A stretch of DNA of 64,000 bases from Rhizobium ruizarguesonis (GTDB lineage Bacteria; Pseudomonadota; Alphaproteobacteria; Rhizobiales; Rhizobiaceae), in contig NZ_PQIG01000070.1 of NCBI RefSeq assembly GCF_012349115.1, positions 1 to 64,000 on the forward strand. Reading direction: 5' to 3'. Position 1 is the first letter of the stretch, and every line of letters starts with the position of its first letter. Shown here in pieces: positions 55,876-63,841 of this stretch. A program made the translations under genes and the position numbers. The notes beneath the pieces were generated by a model. The model worked only from the letters and a program-made list of their open reading frames with translations, did not search any database and was not told the origin of the DNA.

Positions 55876-56050
55876 GTTACGCAAGTGACAGTCTCCAGTT
55901 GATGCAGAAAATCGGCGAAAAACGCTTTTCTTCCGCTTCGAGTCGCCAGGAGATTGCCTGCGGGGCCGGATCGCGGCAAGCGTCAAGGCGCCGGCCGGAC
56001 CCGAAATCGAAAAAGCCGCAAGCCTCGCAAAAGCCTTGCGGCGAAAAGCC

Positions 56051-56491
56051 TTACCAGGCGCCGGTATTGCCCATCGAGGCCCAGGGTTCGGCGGCCGGAA
56101 GGGGGCTGCCCTTTTGCAGGATTTCGATCGAGATGCCGTCGGGCGAGCGCACGAAGGCCATGTTCCCGTCGCGCGGCGGCCGGTTGATGGTGACGCCGTT
56201 GTCCATCAGATTCTGGCAGGTCGCGTAAATATCGTCGACCTCATAAGCGAGGTGGCCGAAATTGCGTCCTCCGCTATAATCTTCCGTATCCCAGTTGTAG
56301 GTCAGTTCGAGGCAGGGAGCTTTTTCGCTGCGCGCACGGTCGAGATCGTCGCGAGCGGCCAGAAAAACCAGGGTGAAGCGGCCTTTCTCGTTTTCGTGGC
56401 GGCGAATCTCCTCCAGCCCGAACAGCGTGGTGTAAAAAGCGAGCGAGGCGTCCAGGTCTTTGACGCGTACCATTGTGTGGAGATAACGCAT
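56051..56491 (-). CDS. gloA: Lactoylglutathione lyase (glyoxalase I) / VOC-family protein
   Basis: GloA converts the methylglyoxal-glutathione adduct to lactoylglutathione. The 146-residue product begins MRYLHTMVRVKDLDASLAFY and has FTLVFLAARDD, ELTYNWDTEDYSGG and SPDGISIEIL. The metal ligands fit: His at residue 5, Glu in ELTYN, His in FGHLAYEVDD, Glu in IEIL. Length equals the family norm. The ATG at 56491 is preferred over an extension to 56551. Confidence 0.9.
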   Translation of the reverse strand: MRYLHTMVRVKDLDASLAFYTTLFGLEEIRRHENEKGRFTLVFLAARDDLDRARSEKAPCLELTYNWDTEDYSGGRNFGHLAYEVDDIYATCQNLMDNGVTINRPPRDGNMAFVRSPDGISIEILQKGSPLPAAEPWASMGNTGAW

Positions 56492-56686
56492 TCTATCTAC
56501 TCCTTTATTGGGGCTGGCTTTTTTCAGCGAGCCGAGGTCAGCTTCGGGCAAGTCATCTTTATAAAATGTGCAGCTGGGAATAACCGAAAACTAGGACTTG
56601 CGCTTATCCGTTACCAAGATGTTAATCTTGATTTCAAGAATCAGTTAACCGTAACAGTGTGACGCGTATTCGAGGGGCTGGCGACA

Positions 56687-57265
56687 ATGGCTGACAGGAT
56701 TTCATCGAACGAATACTCCGACCTCGACGAGCTATCGGGAGAAGCGGTCGATCTTGTTGAAATCACCGGGGTCGTCAAGTGGTTCGACGTCGCCAAGGGT
56801 TTCGGCTTCATCGTGCCCGACAACGGCTTGCAGGATGTTCTCCTGCACGTGACCTGCCTGCGACGCGACGGTTACCAGACGATCCTCGAGGGAACGCGCA
56901 TCGTCGCCCTCATCCAGCGCCGCGAGCGTGGCTATCAGGCTTTCAAGATCCTCTCGATGGACCAGTCGACCGCGGTTCATCCCTCGCAGTTGCCGCCGGT
57001 GCGCACCCATGTGCAGGTCACCGCGACGAGCGGACTCGAGCGTGCGCTCGTCAAGTGGTTCAACCGCACCAAGGGCTTCGGCTTCCTGACGCGCGGCGAG
57101 GGCACCGAAGACATCTTCGTGCACATGGAAACGCTCCGCCGCTTCGGCCTGACGGAACTGCGCCCCGGCCAGGTGGTCCTCGTGCGCTTCGGCCCCGGCG
57201 AAAAGGGCCTGATGGCCGCAGAGATCCATCCTGACGTTCCGAGCCCGGCAAGCCGGTCGCACTGA
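56687..57265 (+). CDS. Protein with two cold-shock domains
   Basis: This 192-residue protein has two CSDs in tandem. The first (about residues 28-92) has [19 protein letters not shown] and VLLHVTCL. The second (about residues 113-180) has [19 protein letters not shown] and IFVHMETL. Both keep the KGFGF RNP-1 aromatic core. Double-CSD proteins are usual in rhizobia and likely bind single-stranded RNA/DNA. The DUF192 gene follows within 2 nt. Confidence 0.9.
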   Translation: MADRISSNEYSDLDELSGEAVDLVEITGVVKWFDVAKGFGFIVPDNGLQDVLLHVTCLRRDGYQTILEGTRIVALIQRRERGYQAFKILSMDQSTAVHPSQLPPVRTHVQVTATSGLERALVKWFNRTKGFGFLTRGEGTEDIFVHMETLRRFGLTELRPGQVVLVRFGPGEKGLMAAEIHPDVPSPASRSH

Positions 57266-57267
57266 AC

Positions 57268-57756
57268 ATGCGCGGCCTAATCCTATTTGATGCCATCAGA
57301 AGCGCCATATTGGCGCTTTTTTTCATGGTCGCGCTGCCGGCTTTGGCCGAGGAGCAGATGCGGTTCGACAAGGAGCCGCTGCTCATCCAGACCGCGGCGG
57401 GCAAGGTGCTGCATTTCACCGTCGAGATTGCCTCGACCCCGGATCAGCGCGCCCGTGGACTGATGTTTCGCAAGGTGATGGCCGACGATGCCGGTATGAT
57501 CTTCGATTTCGACGAGCCGCGGCGCGTCACCATGTGGATGGAAAACACCATCCTGCCGCTCGACATGCTCTTTGCCGACGACACCGGAACGATTCGCCAC
57601 ATCAAGGAAAAGGCAGTGCCCTATTCGCGTGACATCATCGATTCGATGGGCGCGGTGAAATACGTCGTCGAACTCAATGCCGGCATCGTTGCCAAACTCG
57701 GAATCAAGCCTGGCGACAGGATCGTCAGCGCCACGACGACCAAGAAGGCGAAGTAA
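57268..57756 (+). CDS. DUF192 exported protein
   Basis: This 162-residue protein has a Sec signal peptide (about residues 1-28, ALPALAEE) and the DUF192 domain, with STPDQRARGLMFRKVMADDAGMIFDF, MWMENTILPLDMLF and AVKYVVELNAG. The DUF192 fold is a small beta-barrel of unknown function. It starts 2 nt after the double cold-shock gene, so it is co-transcribed with it. The tRNA-Pro gene follows on the other strand. Confidence 0.88.
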   Translation: MRGLILFDAIRSAILALFFMVALPALAEEQMRFDKEPLLIQTAAGKVLHFTVEIASTPDQRARGLMFRKVMADDAGMIFDFDEPRRVTMWMENTILPLDMLFADDTGTIRHIKEKAVPYSRDIIDSMGAVKYVVELNAGIVAKLGIKPGDRIVSATTTKKAK

Positions 57757-57821
57757 CGGCGCGCGCGACCGCGAGCGGCGCTGCGCCTGTCAAGGAATTC
57801 AACAATATCGGGATATTTGAA

Positions 57822-57898
<77 letters not shown>

Positions 57899-58080
57899 TG
57901 CCGTGAATGGCAGGGGAGATACACGGTTCACTTCGCCGTCGCAACCCATAAATCCTGCTCTGGCCGAAGATTCCTCGCCGAACCTGTGGATGCAAGACAG
58001 AAAAATCTTGATGGGTCGCCAGTGTGCTTGATCGCGCGAGTCCGTCTGCCTGGCGCAATTGGCGTCAGGGCAAGGCTACC

Positions 58081-58610
<530 letters not shown>

Positions 58611-58916
58611 ATGTCTGCCAAGATCTATCGTCCAGCCAAGACCGCCATGCAGTCCGGCAAGGCCAAGACCCATCTCTGGGTGCTTGAGTTCGATCAGGAG
58701 TCGCCGCGCAAGATCGATCCGATCATGGGCTACACCTCTTCGGGTGATATGCGCCAGCAGGTGAAGCTCACCTTCGAAACGCAGGAACTCGCCGAAGCCT
58801 ATGCCCAGCGCAGCGGCATCGAATACCGCGTCATCGCGCCGAAGGACCCTGTCCGTCAGGTTGTCGCCTATCCCGACAATTTCCGTTATACCCGCACGCA
58901 GCCCTGGACGCACTGA
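58611..58916 (+). CDS. ETC complex I subunit (NDUFS4-like)
   Basis: This 101-residue protein is the bacterial relative of the mitochondrial complex I subunit NDUFS4 (18 kDa). It has SAKIYRPAKTAMQSGKAKTHLWVLEF, then DPIMGYTSSGDMRQQVKLTF and AIAYAQRSGIEY-like (AEAYAQRSGIEYRVI). The start is the ATG of MSAKIYRP. It lies just before tRNA-Arg, the boundary to the mobile element, and the element therefore does not disrupt it. Confidence 0.92.
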   Translation: MSAKIYRPAKTAMQSGKAKTHLWVLEFDQESPRKIDPIMGYTSSGDMRQQVKLTFETQELAEAYAQRSGIEYRVIAPKDPVRQVVAYPDNFRYTRTQPWTH

Positions 58917-58973
58917 GATTTCTCGTCCAGATATGCCGCATCCCGGTCGCGCTCCCAGGCGCGGCCAACAGAC

Positions 58974-59050
<77 letters not shown>

Positions 59051-59095
59051 TCATTTCAATGACTTACCTCAACCCTCGCTTTCTCGCTGGCTCCA

Positions 59096-59114
59096 GGGTA
59101 ACACTGGGGGTAAC
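59096..59114. repeat. Two GGGTAAC direct repeats next to the tRNA-Arg
   Basis: GGGTAAC occurs at 59096-59102 and 59108-59114, 12 bp apart, 46 bp beyond the tRNA. Direct repeats this close to a tRNA could be integrase arm-type sites. Confidence 0.35.
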
Positions 59115-59137
59115 GGCCGCGGCATTTCGCCTACGAG

Positions 59138-59172
59138 AAACCCCGGCCCGCCGGTGACGGCGGCCGAGGTTT
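59138..59172 (-). terminator. Terminator-like hairpin after the acidic gene
   Basis: AAACCCCGGCCCGCC and GGCGGCCGAGGTTT form an imperfect GC-rich stem around GGTGAC. On the minus strand it ends GGTTTCTC. It lies 28 nt after the stop of the minus-strand gene at 59201. Confidence 0.45.
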
Positions 59173-59200
59173 GATCGAGGCTATCTGCGAACCCGACTCA

Positions 59201-59482
59201 CTATCCGTCTTCGGTGAGGTTGCTGTCCAACTCGTCGCCATTCGGCTCAGTGTCTCCACCGTCCTCGTCGTTCTCGTCTTCGATTTCCAAATCGGCCTGT
59301 TCCGAACCCACCGGCATATACCAGTGGGTTTGCGTCACATGCTCAGGGGCGCCGAGGCTGGGTTCGTTGTCGTTGTCGGGTTCCAGGTTCTCGTCGCCGT
59401 CCAGGAGATCGAGCAGGGCGATCAGTTCTTCGATGTATCCCTCTAGTGTTTCGCGTCGCAGCTCCTGGACCACGTTGCTCAT
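59201..59482 (-). CDS. Acidic hypothetical protein
   Basis: This 93-residue protein is strongly acidic (second half rich in Asp/Glu: LEIEDENDEDGGDTEPNGDEL). It has an N-terminal helical segment (MSNVVQELRRETLEGYIEEL). The start overlaps the stop of the gene at 59479 by 4 bp, so they are co-translated. No family is recognised. Acidic phage proteins can act as DNA mimics or as tails, but this is speculation. Confidence 0.55.
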   Translation of the reverse strand: MSNVVQELRRETLEGYIEELIALLDLLDGDENLEPDNDNEPSLGAPEHVTQTHWYMPVGSEQADLEIEDENDEDGGDTEPNGDELDSNLTEDG

Positions 59483-60345
59483 ACGGCTGCCCTCCCGGCG
59501 ACTTCTGCCACGGAGTCTATGAAGCGAGCGATTTGCCCAAGCGGGCTATCATCAGACTTCGTGATTTTCATGAGCGCACCTGCGGTGACGGCGAGGGCGT
59601 CAGCTTTCATTCCCAAGCCGGCGACCGTGTAGGCCGGGCACTGGGAGACCTCATTGGCCGCCGTTAGAAGCCGACCGTCGGCCTCCTTGACGCGCAGCCG
59701 AGCTGCATCGGCTCCAGAGATTTCGCGAAGATGCGCGGTTTCGGCCTCATACTGTTCAGCGAGCCCGATATTCACTTCGTACTCCCTGATCATCTTATCG
59801 CGAAACGATTGATGGCGGACACGAGCTTTTTCTGTACGGCCCTTCGGAGAGGATTGCTTCCATTTCTCGACTATCTCCCGAGCCCTGCTACTCGTTAGGA
59901 TCGAGAAGCAGGTCCGCGGAGTTCCGCGCCGGAATTTTGCTGACATCCGCTTCGTCAGGTCGGCCGTGTCTCTCATGATAAAGCGGCCAATTATATCCCG
60001 CTCGCCGTCGTCTAAGTAACTACCATTCTGCGCGTTTGCGCCCCATAGCAGCGCCTCGGGAGCGAGTGGCCACCGATGCTTCCACTCATCGGCCAACCAC
60101 TCTCGGGCTTGGTGCGCCTCCTTCAGATCGATGCAGGCATCGCAGAAGCCTTGGTATGCCGAGATCAACTCGGGGCTCTCCGCCTGGTCGTGAAGGCCTG
60201 ATGACGTCAAGGCGCCAGCGCCATGCGCATCAGGCGCCAGGGCGACAGCTGCGGCCGTCGACGCAGTGGCGAGACCCCAAAGAAGGGCACGGCGGGTGGT
60301 GCTGGGCAAGCCTTCGGCGGTAGCCGCAATTGCTTCATTCGGCAT
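59479..60345 (-). CDS. Hypothetical protein with twin-arginine-type signal
   Basis: This 288-residue protein begins with a signal peptide (about residues 15-43: TTRRALLWGLATASTAAAV, then ALAPDAHGA). It has the Arg-Arg pair expected for Tat export or, alternatively, for membrane anchoring. The rest is soluble, helix-rich and has Lys/Arg-rich central regions. I do not recognise a family. It is divergent from the Xre regulator, with operator-like palindromes between them, so it is probably controlled by that repressor. Confidence 0.55.
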   Translation of the reverse strand: MPNEAIAATAEGLPSTTRRALLWGLATASTAAAVALAPDAHGAGALTSSGLHDQAESPELISAYQGFCDACIDLKEAHQAREWLADEWKHRWPLAPEALLWGANAQNGSYLDDGERDIIGRFIMRDTADLTKRMSAKFRRGTPRTCFSILTSSRAREIVEKWKQSSPKGRTEKARVRHQSFRDKMIREYEVNIGLAEQYEAETAHLREISGADAARLRVKEADGRLLTAANEVSQCPAYTVAGLGMKADALAVTAGALMKITKSDDSPLGQIARFIDSVAEVAGRAAV

Positions 60346-60369
60346 GGTTAGCTCCTAATTGTGTCTGAC

Positions 60370-60442
60370 ACCAAATTAACTTGGTATCTTAACCATGACG
60401 GTGTTTCTTGTTGCAGTCAACACTAAAATGGGTATGGTACCA
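60370..60442. promoter_or_regulatory. Operator-like palindromes in the Xre gene intergenic region
   Basis: ACCAA-ATTAAC-TTGGT lies at 60370-60385 and TGGTACCA at 60435-60442. Both share the TTGGT/ACCAA half-site pattern and lie between two divergent genes, the usual place of a phage-type repressor operator. Confidence 0.5.
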
Positions 60443-60464
60443 AAATTCATTGGTTGGAAACAAA

Positions 60465-60719
60465 ATGCCTATAACTGGATTTCAGATTAAAGCCGCTCGT
60501 TCTCTCATCGGAATGGAGCAGGTCGAGCTTGCTGCAAAGGCGGGTGTCAGCGCCAATACAATAAGGAACATGGAAGCTGCTGGAGCCGAACGCATAAGTG
60601 TTCGCACTGGCACTCTCGATGCCGTAACGGACGCGCTCAAAGCCGCGGGTGTCTTAATTATTGATCAGGGGCCGAGCGATGGTGGCGCAGGCGTTCGCCT
60701 CATAAGCAAAGGAGCATAG
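60465..60719 (+). CDS. XRE-type HTH regulator
   Basis: This 84-residue protein has an HTH near residues 6-40 (QIKAARSLIGMEQVELAAKA, then GVSANTIRNMEAAGAE). The ATG at 60465 follows GGTTGGAAACAA. In-frame starts back to 60408 add residues unlike the family. It is probably a repressor of the element. It is divergent from the Tat-signal gene and convergent with the RHH gene. AT-richer DNA lies around its promoter. Confidence 0.8.
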   Translation: MPITGFQIKAARSLIGMEQVELAAKAGVSANTIRNMEAAGAERISVRTGTLDAVTDALKAAGVLIIDQGPSDGGAGVRLISKGA

Positions 60720-60727
60720 ACCCAATC

Positions 60728-61303
60728 TCAAAAAGGGATGTCGTCGTCGAGATCCCGTGAGAAATTGCCGCCGCTCTTTCCCTTAGGTGGTGGCTGTTGT
60801 TCGACCGGCCACTTGGGAGGCTGCAGCTTGGCATTCTTCAACGCATCAGCCATTGCGTGCCCTGCCGCATAGTAATCTTTATGCTTCATGTCCTCATGGA
60901 GCTGGATGAACTCATCGATGCGCGGCCAAAGAACATCGATATAGTGATTGAGATAAGTCTGCTTTTTCTCAGTCGCAAAGAAAAACGGCCAGTGGTTGCG
61001 TACGAAAGATAGGCGCCGCTCCTCCTCAAACGTGGGAATCAATTCGGGCACCTTTGAAACCTCAAGTGCACGGACGCCTTCGCTGACGTCCCAAAGATCC
61101 TGCCAGGTAGTATGGTAGTCTTCGTAACCGTCCGAACGTGTGATGACGGTATTTGCCGCCGCGGCGAGGATGGCCCGTTCGACGACGGTGGTGATCGTCT
61201 GACCTTTGAACCTCGCCATGTAATCAAGGATGAACCGCGTTTTCGGATCCAGCCGAATGGTTAGCGCTTCAGACTTGGGGTTTTTAGACGCAGGTCTACC
61301 CAT
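60728..61303 (-). CDS. RHH-like DNA-binding protein with SSB-type C-terminal tail
   Basis: This 191-residue protein begins with a ribbon-helix-helix-like segment (about residues 12-48: EALTIRLDPKTRFILDYMAR, TITTVVERAIL). It ends RDLDDDIPF, identical in its last six residues to the C-terminal tip of bacterial single-stranded DNA-binding protein. The middle is soluble, with many aromatic residues. The linker before the tip (QQPPPKGKSGGNF) is Pro/Gly-rich, like SSB. It is divergent from the AlpA-like gene. The function is unknown. Recruitment of host SSB partners is suggested. Confidence 0.7.
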   Translation of the reverse strand: MGRPASKNPKSEALTIRLDPKTRFILDYMARFKGQTITTVVERAILAAAANTVITRSDGYEDYHTTWQDLWDVSEGVRALEVSKVPELIPTFEEERRLSFVRNHWPFFFATEKKQTYLNHYIDVLWPRIDEFIQLHEDMKHKDYYAAGHAMADALKNAKLQPPKWPVEQQPPPKGKSGGNFSRDLDDDIPF

Positions 61304-61368
61304 CGAATCTCCCTATCGCGCGTACGCATAACTAAGTTGTGAATAGATTGCAATCATCACATTAATAT

Positions 61369-61404
61369 TTGCCCGATCTTGGTGGTTCTTGTATTATAAG
61401 AACC
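61369..61404 (+). promoter_or_regulatory. Promoter with overlapping inverted repeat before the AlpA-like gene
   Basis: TTGCCC, a 17-bp spacer and TATTAT (61369-61374 and 61392-61397) form a good promoter. GGTTCTT and AAGAACC (61384-61390, 61398-61404) are a perfect 7-bp inverted repeat centred on the -10 box, as in a repressor operator. Confidence 0.6.
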
Positions 61405-61429
61405 GTGCAAAAACGTCAGGAGTTTGGGT

Positions 61430-61636
61430 ATGAATACAGAACATCCGTCTCGTGAGTATCTGACTGGAAAGCAGGTGGCGACCCGGTACCAGATTACGCC
61501 GGTATCGCTGTACAGATGGGAGCGCGACGAACGCCTCGGCTTTCCACAGCCGATGATCGTCAACCGCCGCAAGCTTTACAAAGTGGAAGAATTGGTCGCC
61601 TGGGAACGAGGGCGGGCAAAGGAGCGGTCGGCATGA
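61430..61636 (+). CDS. AlpA/MerR-like DNA-binding protein
   Basis: This 68-residue protein has a wHTH of the AlpA/excisionase type (YLTGKQVATRYQITPVSLYR and WERDERLGFPQPMIVNRRKLYKVEEL). AlpA-like proteins control integrase genes or act as excisionases in prophages and ICEs. The ATG follows CAGGAG. The stop overlaps the next gene by 4 bp. It heads a run of overlapping genes reaching the primase. Confidence 0.82.
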   Translation: MNTEHPSREYLTGKQVATRYQITPVSLYRWERDERLGFPQPMIVNRRKLYKVEELVAWERGRAKERSA

Positions 61637-62076
61637 TGCGAGCTCCGAACGAAAAGCGGCGGGGACCATCCAGGTCGCCAAACTCAGAGATCCCCACCGC
61701 TCTTAACGAAATCGCCTTTTCAGCGACCCCCCGTCACCAGCAGCCTTTAGGAGCGCCGATGAACAGTTCAGGTAGAGCACGGTCACGTTTGCGAGTCCAG
61801 AAAGTTGACGCCGGCGAACCGCTTGGTGAACCGCAAAATCTCATCGGCCGTCTCGCATGGACGATGCGACTCCTGATCAAAGCCGGGGAGCAGGGGGTGT
61901 CTTCTCTGGACCACATTGGTCCAAGGCTGTCAGACTACGTGTTTAAGTTGCGTCGACGTGGTTATGCAATTGAGACCATCGACACTAAACATGGTGGTGA
62001 ATTTCCGGGCGTCCATGCGGTGTATCGGCTTCACAGTGAAGTCCGCATCCTGGAAGGCGAGAGGGCGGCAGCTTGA
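61633..62076 (+). CDS. Winged-helix-domain protein
   Basis: This 147-residue protein has a basic, disordered N-terminus (about 1-60) and a winged-helix domain (LIGRLAWTMRLLIKAGEQ, LDHIGPRLSDYVFKLRRRGY, VYRLHSEVRIL) of the kind seen in small replication-associated regulators of mobile elements. I chose the ATG in the ATGA overlap with the AlpA-like stop. An internal ATG at 61759 would yield a protein with only the wing domain. The stop overlaps the next start. Confidence 0.65.
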   Translation: MMRAPNEKRRGPSRSPNSEIPTALNEIAFSATPRHQQPLGAPMNSSGRARSRLRVQKVDAGEPLGEPQNLIGRLAWTMRLLIKAGEQGVSSLDHIGPRLSDYVFKLRRRGYAIETIDTKHGGEFPGVHAVYRLHSEVRILEGERAAA

Positions 62077-62264
62077 CGGAGGCGCGCCAGGAAGCCGAAG
62101 AACCGAGTATCACCGTAGCAGCCGCGCAGTGGGTCGCGGACAATCCACCGCGGCCCGACATCATCCCGCATCTGAAGGCCAGGTTTTCGCTGACTTCTTT
62201 GCAGGCGGCGGAGGCTTGCGCCATGGCGCAGAAGTTTCGCCTTCTGCGGAGGGCCTACGGATAA
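62073..62264 (+). CDS. Small hypothetical protein of the element operon
   Basis: This 63-residue protein has a helical pattern (ITVAAAQWVADNPPRPDIIPHLKARF, SLQAAEACAMAQKFRLLRRAYG). It starts with a TTG overlapping the previous stop (TTGA) and ends in a TAATG overlap with the primase gene. The tight overlaps on both sides support translation. No family is recognised. Confidence 0.6.
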   Translation: MTEARQEAEEPSITVAAAQWVADNPPRPDIIPHLKARFSLTSLQAAEACAMAQKFRLLRRAYG

Positions 62265-63304
62265 TGGGGGCGTTTGCGGAATGGCAACCCGAGTATGCAG
62301 CGCGCGGAATAAGCACGTTTCCTGTTGTCGTCGACGACAAGCTTAAAAAACCTGCCGTTAAAGGTTATTTGAAAATCGGTCTTCCCACCAGCAGTCAGCT
62401 CGCCCTCAAGTTCCCCGCTCATGAAGCGCTCGGCATTGCCTGCCGGCGCAATAAGCTGACGATCCTGGACGTCGACACGACTGACGAACGCGAGCTGGCT
62501 GACGGACTGACCAAGCATGGTCCGACGCCGTTCATCGTCAGAAGCGGTTCTGGGCATTTTCAGGCTTGGTATCGCAACGGCGGGGAGGGCCGGCGCATCC
62601 GGCCCGATCCGGAACGTCCAGTCGATATCCTTGGTGACGGCTACGTCGTCGCGCCGCCCTCAATGGGCGCCCGCGGCCGATACGCAATCATTCAGGGGTC
62701 GATGGATGATCTAGATCGACTGCCGGCGATGATTGGCACGCGGGTTTTTCCGCAACCTGCGACGTCCTCTGACAAAGACAAACCCAAGATTGTGGACCAG
62801 TCCGACAAGCCTATCCACCGCGTAAGCGGGATGCGCGACGGTGACGGTCGCAACAACTCCCTTTTCACTCGCGCGCTGCGCCAGGCCCGTCTGGCGACAA
62901 CGAAAGAGGAACTGATCCAGATGGTTCACCACGCAAACACGCAGTTCGCTGAGCCGCTGCCCAATGAAGAAGTGCTCAGTGTGTCGGCGTCGGCCTGGAA
63001 GTACAAGCAAGCCGGCCGACTCATGGTCACCGGGGGTGAGGCAACGGCGGTGATCTTCCAGAGCGACATTGATCACCTCTGGGACAGGCCAAACGCAATC
63101 TCGCTGCTGATCCGCCTACGCTTGGCACACGGACACAGAAACGGTGGCGAGTTCGCGCTGTCGAGCGCCTACGCGGAATCCATGGACATGAGCGTCCCCA
63201 CCTTCCGCACTGCTCGCGATGACCTCGCCGACCGCTTCTTCATCAAGATTGTTCATCCGGGTGGAAGGGGGAAGAACGACCCCCCGATCGTAAGACTGCT
63301 GTGA
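62264..63304 (+). CDS. Primase-polymerase (bifunctional primase/polymerase) with C-terminal winged helix
   Basis: This 346-residue protein has a PrimPol domain in the first roughly 165 residues. LTILDVDTTDE supplies the catalytic Asp-x-Asp, and VRSGSGHFQAWYRNG supplies the second motif with His. A PriCT-like helical region (about residues 190-255, GRNNSLFTRALRQARLATTK, NEEVLSVSASAWKY) and a C-terminal winged-helix follow. It would prime DNA replication of the element. No helicase is fused. The start is the ATG in TAATG. An upstream in-frame start would overlap two genes. Confidence 0.82.
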   Translation: MGAFAEWQPEYAARGISTFPVVVDDKLKKPAVKGYLKIGLPTSSQLALKFPAHEALGIACRRNKLTILDVDTTDERELADGLTKHGPTPFIVRSGSGHFQAWYRNGGEGRRIRPDPERPVDILGDGYVVAPPSMGARGRYAIIQGSMDDLDRLPAMIGTRVFPQPATSSDKDKPKIVDQSDKPIHRVSGMRDGDGRNNSLFTRALRQARLATTKEELIQMVHHANTQFAEPLPNEEVLSVSASAWKYKQAGRLMVTGGEATAVIFQSDIDHLWDRPNAISLLIRLRLAHGHRNGGEFALSSAYAESMDMSVPTFRTARDDLADRFFIKIVHPGGRGKNDPPIVRLL

Positions 63305-63394
63305 GACAGAGGCAGAGAGACAGGAGAGAGATGTGTATAGTTATATTGTAGCAAAATTCTTTCTACTAAGCCCTCGGGTGATCGGCGGTGCGAA

Positions 63395-63841
63395 ATGAGC
63401 GCCCGCGTCCTCAACGTCACTCGGAACGATGACGGCCAGTTCCAGATCACCGATCAGCGCGGCAAGGTGGTCGAAGGTCCGTTTGATACGAACGCCGCGG
63501 CTTGGTCGGCGCTCGATCGCATCGACCACGATGAGATGCCCGGCAAGCGACGCAGCAATAAGAAGGTTCTCTGGGGCAGGCCAGAGAAGCCAGCAAAGCC
63601 CAAGGACAACAAGGTCAACCAGCGCCAGGCTGCGAAGGACCAGCAACGGATGAACGCCAACGCAGCAAAGGCACCTGGCTGGGTTCGATCCGTCGCCGCA
63701 GCCAAGTTCGATCCGGCCGGCGAGCGCAATTACCGAGATCACCGGCTCGGCACGTTTGGCGCCGCGTCTGATGTGAAGCGCATCGATCCGGCAACCTATC
63801 TCGCAGAAAAGGCCGCCAGCGCCGGAAAGGACAAAAGATGA
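63395..63841 (+). CDS. Hypothetical basic protein of the element
   Basis: This 148-residue protein has a short N-terminal beta-type region (VLNVTRNDDGQFQITDQRG, then VVEGPFDTNAAAWSALDRID) and a Lys/Arg/Asn-rich remainder with no motif I recognise. The ATG lies 90 nt after the primase stop. It overlaps the next ORF by 4 bp (ATGA). Confidence 0.55.
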   Translation: MSARVLNVTRNDDGQFQITDQRGKVVEGPFDTNAAAWSALDRIDHDEMPGKRRSNKKVLWGRPEKPAKPKDNKVNQRQAAKDQQRMNANAAKAPGWVRSVAAAKFDPAGERNYRDHRLGTFGAASDVKRIDPATYLAEKAASAGKDKR

